Shown: one piece after another, positions 54,612 to 62,829 of the stretch
Numbering within the stretch: position 1 is the stretch's first letter
How the letters are laid out: each line of letters starts with the position of its first letter
NCBI RefSeq assembly: GCF_013377535.1
Contig: NZ_JABCJE010000003.1
Location: forward strand, 372,001 to 436,000
DNA from: Donghicola mangrovi
GTDB lineage: Bacteria > Pseudomonadota > Alphaproteobacteria > Rhodobacterales > Rhodobacteraceae
Direction: 5' to 3'
Length of the DNA: 64,000 bases
Notes under the pieces: generated by a model
Told to the model about the DNA's origin: nothing
Databases searched by the model: none
Seen by the model: the letters and a program-made list of their open reading frames with translations, nothing else
Translations under genes and position numbers: made by a program

Positions 54612-55040
54612 TCAGGCCAGCTTGGCGTCCATCGTGATCTCTGCCGTGCCGCCCATCAGAAGGCGGGAAATGGGGCAATTTTCCTTGGCCGTGGTGGCAG
54701 CGGTGATGAACTCTTCCTCGGTGATGCCGGGGACAGTGCCGGTCACGTCCAGATGGATTTTCTTGACCGCAAAGCCTTCGCCGTCCTTGTCCATCGAGAC
54801 GGTGGCGGTGGTGGCGATGCTGTCGGGGATTTTCTGGTCAAGGATCATCGACAGCGCCATCGAGAAGCAGGCCGCGTGGGCCGCGCCGATGATCTCTTCG
54901 GGGTTGGTGCCGACGCCGTCTTCGAAACGGGTGTTGAAGCCATAGGGCTGATCATCAAGCGCGCCAGATTCGGTGGAAACGTATCCTTTTCCCTCTTTCA
55001 GGGAACCGGTCCAGTGGGCAGAGCCTTGCTTGTTGATCAT
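54612..55040 (-). CDS. OsmC/Ohr family peroxidase-like protein
   Basis: A 142-residue OsmC-type protein, thiol-dependent reductant of organic hydroperoxides in the cytoplasm. The two reactive cysteines are visible in AAHAACFSMALSMIL (about residue 59) and KENCPISRLL (about 124), at the usual separation. The SVHGTVQWKGSLKEGKG-like N-terminus (SAHWTGSLKEGKG) is typical of OsmC rather than Ohr. Monocistronic, with its own terminator. Redox or osmotic induction is expected from the family but not shown here. Confidence 0.92.
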   Translation of the reverse strand: MINKQGSAHWTGSLKEGKGYVSTESGALDDQPYGFNTRFEDGVGTNPEEIIGAAHAACFSMALSMILDQKIPDSIATTATVSMDKDGEGFAVKKIHLDVTGTVPGITEEEFITAATTAKENCPISRLLMGGTAEITMDAKLA

Positions 55041-55114
55041 CGTCTTTCTCCGTCGTCATTCACTCGTCAATCTCGAGGGAACAACACGGGAGATGCGGGA
55101 TGGTTCCCCGAAAT

Positions 55115-55711
55115 TCAGGATTTTTGTCGGCGCGCCCGGCGCAGCAGATACATCCCCAGAAGGGCGGTCATCGCCAGTCCGGTGACAAAGCCGATGGCGT
55201 TACTCAGGATCTCGCCCACGGCGCTGAAACTGGTCGAGAAAACATTGCCAAGGCCCACATAGGCGCTGACCCAGATCGCCTCTCCCAATGTGTCCCAGAA
55301 GCTGAAGCGCAGCCAGTTCATGCGGGTGGCACCGGCCACCATGTTGACCCACGGGCCAAGGGGCGCAAAGAGCCACGTGCTGAGGAACACGCCGATCCCG
55401 CCGTGTTTTTCGACCGTGGTGTGGGCGCGGGTCAGCAGTTTCTGGCGGCTGGCGCTGTTCTTGGTCAGTCGGCCAAGGCCGTCGCCAGCGGTGCGCCCGA
55501 TGCGGTATCCGCTCTGGTCTCCCAGAACCGCTCCGGCAAAGGCAGCCAGCGCCACTTCCCACAGGACCATGTCACCCACGGCCGCCATAGCACCGCTGGC
55601 CAGCATCATCAGCGAGCTGGGGATCGGGATCAGCAGGCAAGACAGATAGCACGACGCAAAGATCACCCAAACGCCGTAGTCTGTGACCAGACCGAACAGG
55701 AACTCAGTCAT
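55115..55711 (-). CDS. DedA/VTT-domain membrane protein
   Basis: A 198-residue membrane protein of the DedA (SNARE-associated/VTT) family, several members of which flip or transport phospholipids. Landmarks are the re-entrant-loop motif SCLLIPIPSSLMMLASGAMA near the N-terminus, GAVLGDQSGYRIGR in the middle, and the second hairpin FLSTWLFAPLGPWVNMVAGATRMNW. About five hydrophobic segments are present. It overlaps the following small gene's end by 8 bp. Substrate unknown. Confidence 0.9.
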   Translation of the reverse strand: MTEFLFGLVTDYGVWVIFASCYLSCLLIPIPSSLMMLASGAMAAVGDMVLWEVALAAFAGAVLGDQSGYRIGRTAGDGLGRLTKNSASRQKLLTRAHTTVEKHGGIGVFLSTWLFAPLGPWVNMVAGATRMNWLRFSFWDTLGEAIWVSAYVGLGNVFSTSFSAVGEILSNAIGFVTGLAMTALLGMYLLRRARRQKS

Positions 55712-56078
55712 GCTTTTCGCTCTGATGGGCCAGAATGGCGGCGGTCAGGTCGTCGATCAGCACCTGAACCGGCATATCGGCCTGCACGGCAATGCGGTCC
55801 AAGGGCTGGGGTTTGCCATCGCCGGTCGCCATGGGGTCAAGGCCGGTGACCTCTTGCATGATGCGGAACATGTCGGGCTTGTCGATGTGCCAGCTGGCGG
55901 CGATGTAGCGCGGGGTCATCCACTCTTGCAGGGGCTGGTTCTGCGCGATGGGGGCGTGCCAGAAGTCGCGGGCCTTGGTCACCGTGCGGATGCCAAAGGC
56001 CAAGGTCAGGGCCAGCACCACCACGAACAGCAGGCTGACATAGGGGTGGCGGCGCCAAGCAGCCTTGAACCGGTTCAT
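55704..56078 (-). CDS. Hypothetical membrane-anchored protein between VWA and DedA genes
   Basis: A 124-residue protein with a basic N-terminus, one transmembrane helix (about 14-31, VSLLFVVVLALTLAFGI) and a soluble part likely in the periplasm. A motif-like stretch EWMTPRYIAASWHIDKP (about 52-68) may be functional. It overlaps the VWA gene upstream by 4 bp (ATGA) and the DedA gene downstream by 8 bp, so all three are one unit. From memory, such genes accompany CoxE-like genes in related genomes; no function is known. Confidence 0.8.
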   Translation of the reverse strand: MNRFKAAWRRHPYVSLLFVVVLALTLAFGIRTVTKARDFWHAPIAQNQPLQEWMTPRYIAASWHIDKPDMFRIMQEVTGLDPMATGDGKPQPLDRIAVQADMPVQVLIDDLTAAILAHQSEKHD

Positions 56079-57259
56079 TTGCCAAGCTCCTTCATCCCGC
56101 GTTCGATCCCCTCGAGGGTCATGGGCACCATGCGGTCCTCGAAAATCTGGCGGATCATGTGGATGGACTGGGTGTAGGCCCAATAGCGTTCAGGCACAGG
56201 GTTGATCCACAGATGTTGCGGCCAGTGCTGACGGGCGCGGCGCAGCCACGTTTCACCGCTTTCCTCGTTCCAGTGCTCGTTTGCACCGCCGGGGATGGCG
56301 ATCTCGTAGGGGCTCATGCTGGCGTCGCCGACGAAGATGCACTTGTAGTCCGACCCGTAGGTGTTCAGCACCTCATGGGTGGGGATTTGTTCGGTCCAGC
56401 GGCGGGCATTGTCGCGCCACACCCCTTCGTACAAGCAGTTGTGGAAGTAGTAGTATTCCAGATGCTTGAACTCGGATCGGGCCGCGCTGAAGAGTTCCTG
56501 AACGACCTTCACGTGGTCATCCATCGAGCCGCCCACATCCAGAAACAGCACGACCTTGACCGCATTGCGCCGCTCGGGGCGGGTTTTCACGTCAAGGTAA
56601 CCGTGTTCGGCGGTGGCGCGGATGGTGCCGTCCAGATCCAGCTCCTCGTGGGCGCCGTCGCGGGCCCAACGGCGCAGGCGCTTCATCGCAACCTTGATGT
56701 TGCGGGTGCCCAGTTCGACCGTGTCGTCCAGATTGCGGAACTCGCGCTTGTCCCAAACCTTGACCGCGCGGCGGTGGCGGCTTTCGTCCTGACCGATGCG
56801 GACGCCCTCGGGGTTGTAGCCATAGGCGCCATAGGGCGAGGTGCCCGCCGTTCCGACCCATTTGTTCCCGCCCTGATGGCGACCCTTCTGCTCCTCTAGG
56901 CGCTTTTTCAGGGTCTCCATCAGCTTGTCGAACCCGCCCATGGCCTCGATCTGCGCCTTTTCCTCTGGGGTCAGGTGCTTTTCGGCCATTTTGCGCAGCC
57001 ACTCTTCGGGCAGGTCCAGCGCGTCCAGAACGGCATCGTTGGGGATATTCTCGATCCCCTGAAAGCTTTCGCTGAACGCCTGATCAAAGCGGTCCAAATG
57101 CCGTTCGTCTTTGACCATCGCGGTGCGGCCAAAGTAATAGAACGCCTCGATGTCATAGGTGGTCAGGCCCTTTTGCATCCCCTCCAGAAACGCCAGATAT
57201 TCCCGCAAGGTGACGGGAACGCCGCGACGTCGAAGGTTCTCGAAAAAGGGCAGGAACAT
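56075..57259 (-). CDS. VWA-domain protein, CoxE-like
   Basis: A 394-residue cytoplasmic protein with a C-terminal von Willebrand A domain. The MIDAS motif is FLDVGGSMDDH (about 243-253), a DxGxS variant in which the first Ser of DxSxS is Gly, common in CoxE-like proteins; the family is thought to work with MoxR-type AAA ATPases in metallocluster or complex assembly. The N-terminal 200 residues are a helical domain with a Gly/Gln-rich linker (KGRHQGGNKW). The likely ATPase partner is the MoxR gene about 1.8 kb upstream on the same strand. Confidence 0.88.
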   Translation of the reverse strand: MFLPFFENLRRRGVPVTLREYLAFLEGMQKGLTTYDIEAFYYFGRTAMVKDERHLDRFDQAFSESFQGIENIPNDAVLDALDLPEEWLRKMAEKHLTPEEKAQIEAMGGFDKLMETLKKRLEEQKGRHQGGNKWVGTAGTSPYGAYGYNPEGVRIGQDESRHRRAVKVWDKREFRNLDDTVELGTRNIKVAMKRLRRWARDGAHEELDLDGTIRATAEHGYLDVKTRPERRNAVKVVLFLDVGGSMDDHVKVVQELFSAARSEFKHLEYYYFHNCLYEGVWRDNARRWTEQIPTHEVLNTYGSDYKCIFVGDASMSPYEIAIPGGANEHWNEESGETWLRRARQHWPQHLWINPVPERYWAYTQSIHMIRQIFEDRMVPMTLEGIERGMKELGK

Positions 57260-57270
57260 CGCGTGTCCCC

Positions 57271-57441
57271 TTAGCCCATGTTGCGCAGCAGGATCACCTG
57301 AACCAACAGGCCGAGAATGGCAAAGATCACCGCATAGGTCGCGATGTAGTGGATGATGTCGCTGGTGGCCCCTTTGCGGCGGCTGGCCAGAAGGCCGCCA
57401 ATGGCGCCGCCAAAGATCATGAAGCCGATTACGAAAAGCAT
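57271..57441 (-). CDS. Small two-helix membrane protein, 56 residues
   Basis: Starts MLFVIGFMIFGGAIGGLL and ends VILLRNMG. Two hydrophobic helices (about 2-18 and 33-52) are joined by a basic loop (ASRRKGATSD), so both ends are probably outside the cytoplasm. A GGGGGCAAGA ribosome site precedes ATG 57441, and it ends 12 bp before the VWA gene, so it is likely part of that operon. From memory, this short family is sometimes mislabelled apolipoprotein acyltransferase; it is far too small for that. Function unknown. Confidence 0.8.
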   Translation of the reverse strand: MLFVIGFMIFGGAIGGLLASRRKGATSDIIHYIATYAVIFAILGLLVQVILLRNMG

Positions 57442-57496
57442 TCTTGCCCCCTTGCGGAAAGTGCTGCGGGCCCTGCGTTTACAGGGCCCGCGCGCA

Positions 57497-58852
57497 TCAC
57501 AAGGGACTGAAGCCGGTGATCACACGCAGGCGCTGTTTCAGCTCCCGCTCTGATCCAAAGCCGTACCGCGCCCAACCCAGACTGTCCACCCGTGCAGCGC
57601 GGGCATCGGTGGCCATTCCGTTGCGCATCAGCGCCTCTGAGCGCAGCAGCATCAGGCTGGACAGAAGGGCGGCGTTCTCCGCACGGATCGCGGCGGCAAG
57701 ACTGGGTTCGATGTAATCCAGCGCCATCTGCGGGTTGCCGTTGTGCAGGGCATAGGTGGCGATCTTGGAGGCGACCTGTGCACGGTGGATCTCGGTTCCC
57801 TGATTGGCCTGATAGTACTGATAGGCGTTCTGGAAGGCCGCAATCGACCGGTCGGGATCACTGCGTTCGGTCAGAAGCCCGATCGCGTACCAGTTAAAGC
57901 CCATCCGCACGTCGGTCAGGTGATTGGCCGTGGCGATGCGCAGGGCGGCTTCGGCGGCACTCAGGCGGGCGCTCATGCCGGCACCGGGCCCCATCGCGGT
58001 GATCATGTTGTTCCGCCATTGGGTCGGGGTATAGGGCAGCAGCTTGGACGGCGGACGCTGACCGGCAGGGTTCAGGCGGGCCAGAACTTCGGGCAGGCGG
58101 TTGGCAACCTCGGGGCGGGTCATGCCGCTGTGCAGTTCGGGCGCATACATCGCCTTGATAACCAGCATGTCAAAGCCCGTCAGCACCGTGTGGATATTGT
58201 CATCGTTGAAGATACTATCGGGCAGTCGATAGAGATCGTTCAGCGGGCCGATGGCCTGGGCCAGTTCCTCGTGCAGACAGTCGCGGGTTTCCTGCGGGCT
58301 GACATCAGTGGGCACGAAAATGGTGATTCTCTTGCGTTCGCGCATGGCAGACCAGCTGGCCATATTGGTGCGGCGGGCAATGCGGTATTCGGCCAAGGAC
58401 GACACGTTCGGTGCCACAAAGCACGCGGCTTGCGGCAGTACGCGCTGGATGTCCTTACGTGTAACCGCATTCACGAGGATATTGGCGTCACGCTCATTGG
58501 TTTGTGTAATTTTCAAGCCCGCTTCGGTCTGTAAGCGATACAGCAGGCGGCCAAGATCAGTCGTTAGCGTAGGAGACGGATTTCCTCGCACGGCAACGGT
58601 GATCGGCCCCTCGAAACGGGTGAAATAGGGTAGGTAGCGACCACTCTCGAGCCGCATGGACAGGTCAAGAATATCGCGCGCGATTTCGGCGTTCGACCGG
58701 AACGCAGGTTGCGAGCGCGGGTTCGAGAACACCCGCATCGCGGGCATCTGGGTGTCAGCAGTAAAGGCTCGGGTGGGTTGGTCGTAAGAAGAAATCGTCG
58801 GCATACATGCCGATAAAACCAGAAGAACTGGCAAAAGCAGGCGGTGAAGCAT
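57497..58852 (-). CDS. DUF2927 lipoprotein
   Basis: A 451-residue envelope lipoprotein. A lipobox with Cys16 (LVLSAC) follows a hydrophobic signal. The DUF2927 domain (about 50-260) contains DCLHEELAQAIGPLNDLYRLPDSIFNDD, with HEE and FNDD as the family signature, reminiscent of zincin-like folds but without a full HExxH. The C-terminal part (about 300-450) is helical and repeat-like with aromatic/Ala pattern suggestive of TPR-type helices. GTG 58855 would add one residue; ATG 58852 is chosen. Function unknown. Confidence 0.82.
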   Translation of the reverse strand: MLHRLLLPVLLVLSACMPTISSYDQPTRAFTADTQMPAMRVFSNPRSQPAFRSNAEIARDILDLSMRLESGRYLPYFTRFEGPITVAVRGNPSPTLTTDLGRLLYRLQTEAGLKITQTNERDANILVNAVTRKDIQRVLPQAACFVAPNVSSLAEYRIARRTNMASWSAMRERKRITIFVPTDVSPQETRDCLHEELAQAIGPLNDLYRLPDSIFNDDNIHTVLTGFDMLVIKAMYAPELHSGMTRPEVANRLPEVLARLNPAGQRPPSKLLPYTPTQWRNNMITAMGPGAGMSARLSAAEAALRIATANHLTDVRMGFNWYAIGLLTERSDPDRSIAAFQNAYQYYQANQGTEIHRAQVASKIATYALHNGNPQMALDYIEPSLAAAIRAENAALLSSLMLLRSEALMRNGMATDARAARVDSLGWARYGFGSERELKQRLRVITGFSPL

Positions 58853-59068
58853 CACAAAGAACCCGGGATAAATGGGGTGGGACCTGCCGATATCCGCGAA
58901 TCGCTCGTGCCGTTTGTTCGCCCTCTAGCGGGGCTTTGAGATATGTGGTCCGCGTCGCTTTGGATTTCGGAAAACACGTCAGCCATCCTTGTTTTTCAGT
59001 GCTGACAGGTTTCTCGAACAATGCGGGCCACATGATGCTTTAACTGGGAAAATTGTAAGGCAGGTTAA

Positions 59069-59908
59069 CTATCGTTTCCCTTTTAGCATAAAAGCCAGCC
59101 TTTCAAATAGGTGAACGTCCTGCTCGTTCTTCAAAAGTGCACCGTGCAGGCGGGGCAGGGCGTTTTTGCCGTCCCGACGCAGGTCTTCGGGGGACAGATC
59201 CTCGGCCAAGAGCAGCTTGAGCCAGTCCAAGACCTCGGAAGTGCTGGGTTTCTTCTTGAGACCGGGGGTTTCACGAATCTCGTAGAATTGGGTCAGGGCT
59301 TCGGTCAGGAGGGCTGACTTGATGCCCGGAAAGTGGACATCCACGATTTGCTTCATTGTTTCCGTATCAGGGAAGCTGATGTAGTGGAAAAAGCACCGGC
59401 GCAGGAAGGCATCGGGCAATTCCTTTTCATTGTTGGACGTAATGATGACGATGGGCCGCTGTTTTGCCTTAATCGTCTCGCCGGTCTCGTAAACAAAGAA
59501 CTCCATCTTATCGAGTTCCTGCAAAAGGTCGTTGGGGAACTCAATGTCGGCTTTGTCGATCTCGTCGATCAGCAGGACAACTTTGCCGTCCGCGTCAAAC
59601 GCCTGCCACAGTTTTCCCTTACGAATATAGTTGGATACGTCCTCGACGCGGGGATCGCCAAGCTGGCTGTCCCGTAGGCGCGAGACCGCATCATATTCGT
59701 AAAGACCCTGTTGGGCGCGGGTTGTCGATTTGACTGCCCATTCCATCATCGGCAGGCCCAAAGATGCGGCAACTTGTCTGGCAAGCTCGGTTTTGCCTGT
59801 TCCGGGTTCGCCCTTTACCAAAAGCGGGCGTTCTAGCGCGATGGCTGCGTTTACTGCAATCGTCAGGTCTGCTGGCGCGACATATTTGTCGGTCGAGGAG
59901 AATTTCAT
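59069..59908 (-). CDS. MoxR-family AAA+ ATPase
   Basis: A 279-residue AAA+ ATPase that typically acts with VWA-domain partners as a chaperone for metalloenzyme or complex assembly. Walker A is GEPGTGKTE (about 34-42), Walker B VLLIDEIDKAD (about 100-110), sensor 1 IITSNNEKELPDAFLRRC, followed by the small helical lid. ATG 59908 is preferred (MKFSSTDKYV), with an AGGAAATC-like site; an in-frame ATG at 59995 would add a non-conserved 29 residues. DUF2927 and the two-helix protein lie between it and the VWA gene. Confidence 0.9.
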   Translation of the reverse strand: MKFSSTDKYVAPADLTIAVNAAIALERPLLVKGEPGTGKTELARQVAASLGLPMMEWAVKSTTRAQQGLYEYDAVSRLRDSQLGDPRVEDVSNYIRKGKLWQAFDADGKVVLLIDEIDKADIEFPNDLLQELDKMEFFVYETGETIKAKQRPIVIITSNNEKELPDAFLRRCFFHYISFPDTETMKQIVDVHFPGIKSALLTEALTQFYEIRETPGLKKKPSTSEVLDWLKLLLAEDLSPEDLRRDGKNALPRLHGALLKNEQDVHLFERLAFMLKGKR

Positions 59909-60037
59909 TAAGGATTTCCTAACATTTTCTAGGCTGTGGAACAGGTTATCAGAATGGAAAAGCGTGGGGAACAGGGCCGCATTGTGTAGTGACATCCCCT
60001 CCCGTCTAGGTTAAGTGGACCGCGAAGGAGGCCCGAC

Positions 60038-60511
60038 ATGTCTGACAAACAAAGTACCTCAGACGAGGGCTTGATCAGGGGAGCGGAAATGAAAGCAGAA
60101 GTCTTTCTGCCTGAGGATTATCAGCCAGCCGAGGACGAGCCGTTCATGAACGACCGGCAACTCGAGTACTTCCGTCGCAAGCTGCTTGCGTGGAAGGACG
60201 AGATCCTTGAAGACAGCCGTGAGACGATCGAAGCCCTGCAGGACAGTACCCGGAACATCCCGGACATTACTGACCGTGCAAGTGAGGAGACCGATCGCGC
60301 GCTGGAGCTACGGACACGTGATCGTCAGCGCAAATTGGTATCGAAAATTGACTCGGCCCTGCGCCGGATCGACAATGGTGAATACGGATACTGCGAAATG
60401 ACCGGCGAGCCGATCTCGCTCAAGCGTCTGGATGCACGTCCCATCGCGACCATGACCCTCGAGGCGCAAGAGCGTCACGAGCGTCGCGAAAAAGTTCACC
60501 GCGACGACTAA
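60038..60511 (+). CDS. dksA: RNA polymerase-binding transcription factor DksA
   Basis: Binds the RNA polymerase secondary channel and works with ppGpp to repress rRNA and activate amino-acid and stress promoters. The 157-residue chain has a coiled coil whose tip retains the key acidic pattern in IPDITDRASEETDRALELRTRDR (DxxDxA form, about 75-80), followed by a globular C-terminus. The zinc-finger region YGYCEMTGEPISLKRLDARP has only one of the four usual cysteines, as in a characterised R. sphaeroides DksA that is active. AAGGAGG precedes ATG 60038; a later Met (60089) is also possible. Confidence 0.92.
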   Translation: MSDKQSTSDEGLIRGAEMKAEVFLPEDYQPAEDEPFMNDRQLEYFRRKLLAWKDEILEDSRETIEALQDSTRNIPDITDRASEETDRALELRTRDRQRKLVSKIDSALRRIDNGEYGYCEMTGEPISLKRLDARPIATMTLEAQERHERREKVHRDD

Positions 60512-60542
60512 GGTCGCGCACCATAGTTAAAGAGTTTTTCGG

Positions 60543-60569
60543 GTGCCGGATTCCAATGGGGTCCGGCGC
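60543..60569 (+). terminator. Candidate terminator hairpin after dksA
   Basis: GTGCCGGA (60543-60550) pairs with TCCGGCGC (60562-60569), 8 bp with one G-T, loop of 11 nt, followed by TTGTCATTT. A weak U-tract makes it a likely but imperfect terminator. Confidence 0.5.
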
Positions 60570-60611
60570 TTGTCATTTAAGACCTCGAATTATGAATTTG
60601 GCGGGTATGAT

Positions 60612-61793
60612 ATGCCTCGGATGAACCAGAATTTCACGGTGGCCGGTGGCGGGATCGCAGGGCTGGCAGTGGCCTTGGGTCTGGCGCGGCAAGGGGCTTC
60701 GGTCACAGTGCTGGAGCAGGCCGAAGCGATCAAAGAAGTCGGCGCCGGTTTGCAGATCAGCCCCAACGGGTTGCGCGTTCTGGATGCCTTGGGCATCGGG
60801 GACGAGGTCCGCGCTTGCAGCATCGAGGCCGAGGCCGTCGAGCTGCGCGATTACCGGCGTTCGGGTGTGGTGGCCAAAGTCCAGCTCCGCCGAGAGCGGG
60901 GCGAGACCGGCTATTACTTTGCCCATCGGGCTGACCTGATCGACATTCTGGCCAGTGCGGTGCGCGATGCCGGTGCCCGCGTTCGCCTCTTGCAAAAGGT
61001 GGATACGGTTTCGCTGGATGCGGCGCTGAACATGAAGATGTGCAGTGGCCCCGAATTCCGCCCCGAGGTTCTGATCGGCGCCGATGGCGTGCGGTCGGTG
61101 GTGCGCCCCGCGATCAACGGGTCCGAGGCGCCATTCTTTACCGGCCAAGTGGCGTGGCGGGCGATCGTGCCTAACGTCACCGGACAAAAGCGGGCCGTGC
61201 GCGTTTACATGGGCCCCAAGCGGCACATGGTTGTGTACCCCCTGCGCGATGGCTCGATGTTGAACGTGGTTGCGGTCAAGGAGCGGTCCCAATGGGCGGC
61301 CGAAGGGTGGTCGCAGCCCGATGACCCGTCGAACCTGCGGGCGGCTTTCCACGAATTCGGCCCCGAGCCCCAGCGCATTCTGGCCGAGATCAAAGATGTG
61401 AACGTCTGGGGCCTGTTCCGCCATCCCGTCGCCGAAAAGTGGCACGAAGGCAGCGCGGTTCTGGTCGGCGACGCCGCCCATCCGACCCTGCCGTTTCTGG
61501 CCCAAGGGGCGAACATGGCGCTTGAGGATTCCTATGCTCTTGTGGCTGCTCTGGGGAAATATGCGGATGTGGCGCAGGCGTTTAGCGTTTACCAGAACGT
61601 CCGCCGCGCCCGCGCCGTGCGCGTGATCGAGGCCGCGAACGGCAATGCGTGGAAATACCACCTGTCGGGGCCCGTGCGCATCGGGGCGCATCTGGGGATG
61701 GGGCTGGTCAGCCGCTTTGCCCCGCAAAAGCTGGTCGGGTCGTTCGACTGGCTCTATGGCTACGACGTCACCAAAGAGCCGCTGTTGCGCTGA
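60612..61793 (+). CDS. FAD-dependent monooxygenase (salicylate hydroxylase-like)
   Basis: A 393-residue flavin hydroxylase of the PHBH fold using NAD(P)H and O2. Motifs: N-terminal GGGIAGLAVALGLARQGASV with downstream Glu (FAD adenosine binding), GADGVRSVVR (DG motif) and GDAAHPTLPFLAQGANMALEDS (GD motif, FAD ribityl). The substrate is most likely an aromatic acid, but the family also includes zeaxanthin-type and other hydroxylases, so no substrate is assigned. ATG 60612 is chosen; the frame is open upstream through the dksA terminator. Its stop abuts that of xth. Confidence 0.9.
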   Translation: MPRMNQNFTVAGGGIAGLAVALGLARQGASVTVLEQAEAIKEVGAGLQISPNGLRVLDALGIGDEVRACSIEAEAVELRDYRRSGVVAKVQLRRERGETGYYFAHRADLIDILASAVRDAGARVRLLQKVDTVSLDAALNMKMCSGPEFRPEVLIGADGVRSVVRPAINGSEAPFFTGQVAWRAIVPNVTGQKRAVRVYMGPKRHMVVYPLRDGSMLNVVAVKERSQWAAEGWSQPDDPSNLRAAFHEFGPEPQRILAEIKDVNVWGLFRHPVAEKWHEGSAVLVGDAAHPTLPFLAQGANMALEDSYALVAALGKYADVAQAFSVYQNVRRARAVRVIEAANGNAWKYHLSGPVRIGAHLGMGLVSRFAPQKLVGSFDWLYGYDVTKEPLLR

Positions 61794-62576
61794 TCAGGCG
61801 TCCAGCGTCAGCCAGACCGGCACGTGGTCCGAGGGTTTGTCCTTGGCGCGCGCATCCTTTTCGATGCGACATTCCACCAGCAGATCGGCGGCCTCGGGTG
61901 ACAACAGGAAGTGGTCGATGCGGATGCCGTCGTTCTTTTGCCATGCGCCGGCCTGATAATCCCAGAAGCTATAGTGCCCGCCACCACGGGTCAGGGTGCG
62001 GAACGCCTCGGTAAAGCCGAGGTTCACGATCCTGCGGAACGCATCGCGACTGGTGGGCAGGGCCAGCGCGTCTTTGTGCCAGACTTCGGGGCGGGCAGCG
62101 TCCTCGTCCTGCGGGATGATGTTGTAATCGCCTGCCATCACCAGCGGCATTTCCTGCGCCAGCAAGGATTTGGCGTGCGCCTCCATGCGGGCCATCCATG
62201 CCAGTTTGTAATCGTATTTCGGACCGGGAGCAGGGTTGCCGTTGGGCAGATAGAGGCCGCACAAACGCACCGCGTGTTTGTCACCGATCACGGTGGCTTC
62301 GATCCAGCGGGCCTGTTCGTCGGTGTCGTCACCGGGCAGGCCCCGGGTCACATCCTCGAGCGGGAGCTTGGACAGGATCGCGACCCCGTTAAAGCCCTTT
62401 TGGCCGTGGGTCTCGACCCGGTAACCTAGTTCCTCGATCAGTTCGCGGGGAAAACCTTCGTCGACGGACTTGATCTCTTGAACGGCGACCACATCGGGGC
62501 TGGCCTCTTTCAGCCATGCCAGCAGCGTTTCTATGCGCGCTTTGATACCGTTGATGTTGTAGGTCACGATCTGCAT
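61794..62576 (-). CDS. xth: Exodeoxyribonuclease III
   Basis: Base-excision-repair AP endonuclease and 3'-5' exonuclease of the EEP superfamily. The 260 residues contain YNINGIKARI, the metal Glu in VVAVQEIKS, the catalytic GDYNIIPQDEDAA, and the C-terminal IDHFLLSP and SDHVPVW with the His of the Asp-His pair. It is convergent with the monooxygenase with zero-base spacing. The 253-bp gap upstream to the next divergent gene holds no recognised element beyond AT-rich promoter-like DNA. Confidence 0.95.
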   Translation of the reverse strand: MQIVTYNINGIKARIETLLAWLKEASPDVVAVQEIKSVDEGFPRELIEELGYRVETHGQKGFNGVAILSKLPLEDVTRGLPGDDTDEQARWIEATVIGDKHAVRLCGLYLPNGNPAPGPKYDYKLAWMARMEAHAKSLLAQEMPLVMAGDYNIIPQDEDAARPEVWHKDALALPTSRDAFRRIVNLGFTEAFRTLTRGGGHYSFWDYQAGAWQKNDGIRIDHFLLSPEAADLLVECRIEKDARAKDKPSDHVPVWLTLDA

Positions 62577-62829
62577 GGCGTCTCTCCCGTTTGGTTGAGC
62601 TATCGCCCATCCCCGCTCCAAGGGCAAGCCGCGCGGGGTCCGTTACCGATAGCGGGGACGTGTGGGGAAAAGTGAAATACACGCATAGGTTTAACTTCTC
62701 CCCAGATGTAGGGGATGGATTTTTCCCTGAATCTACGGTGCAATACCGCTATTGATAAAAAAGAGCGCACGGCGGCACTTTATTAGCTGAACCCGCTCTA
62801 GGTGTTTTGTTGCGAGTTGTTTCGTAGTT

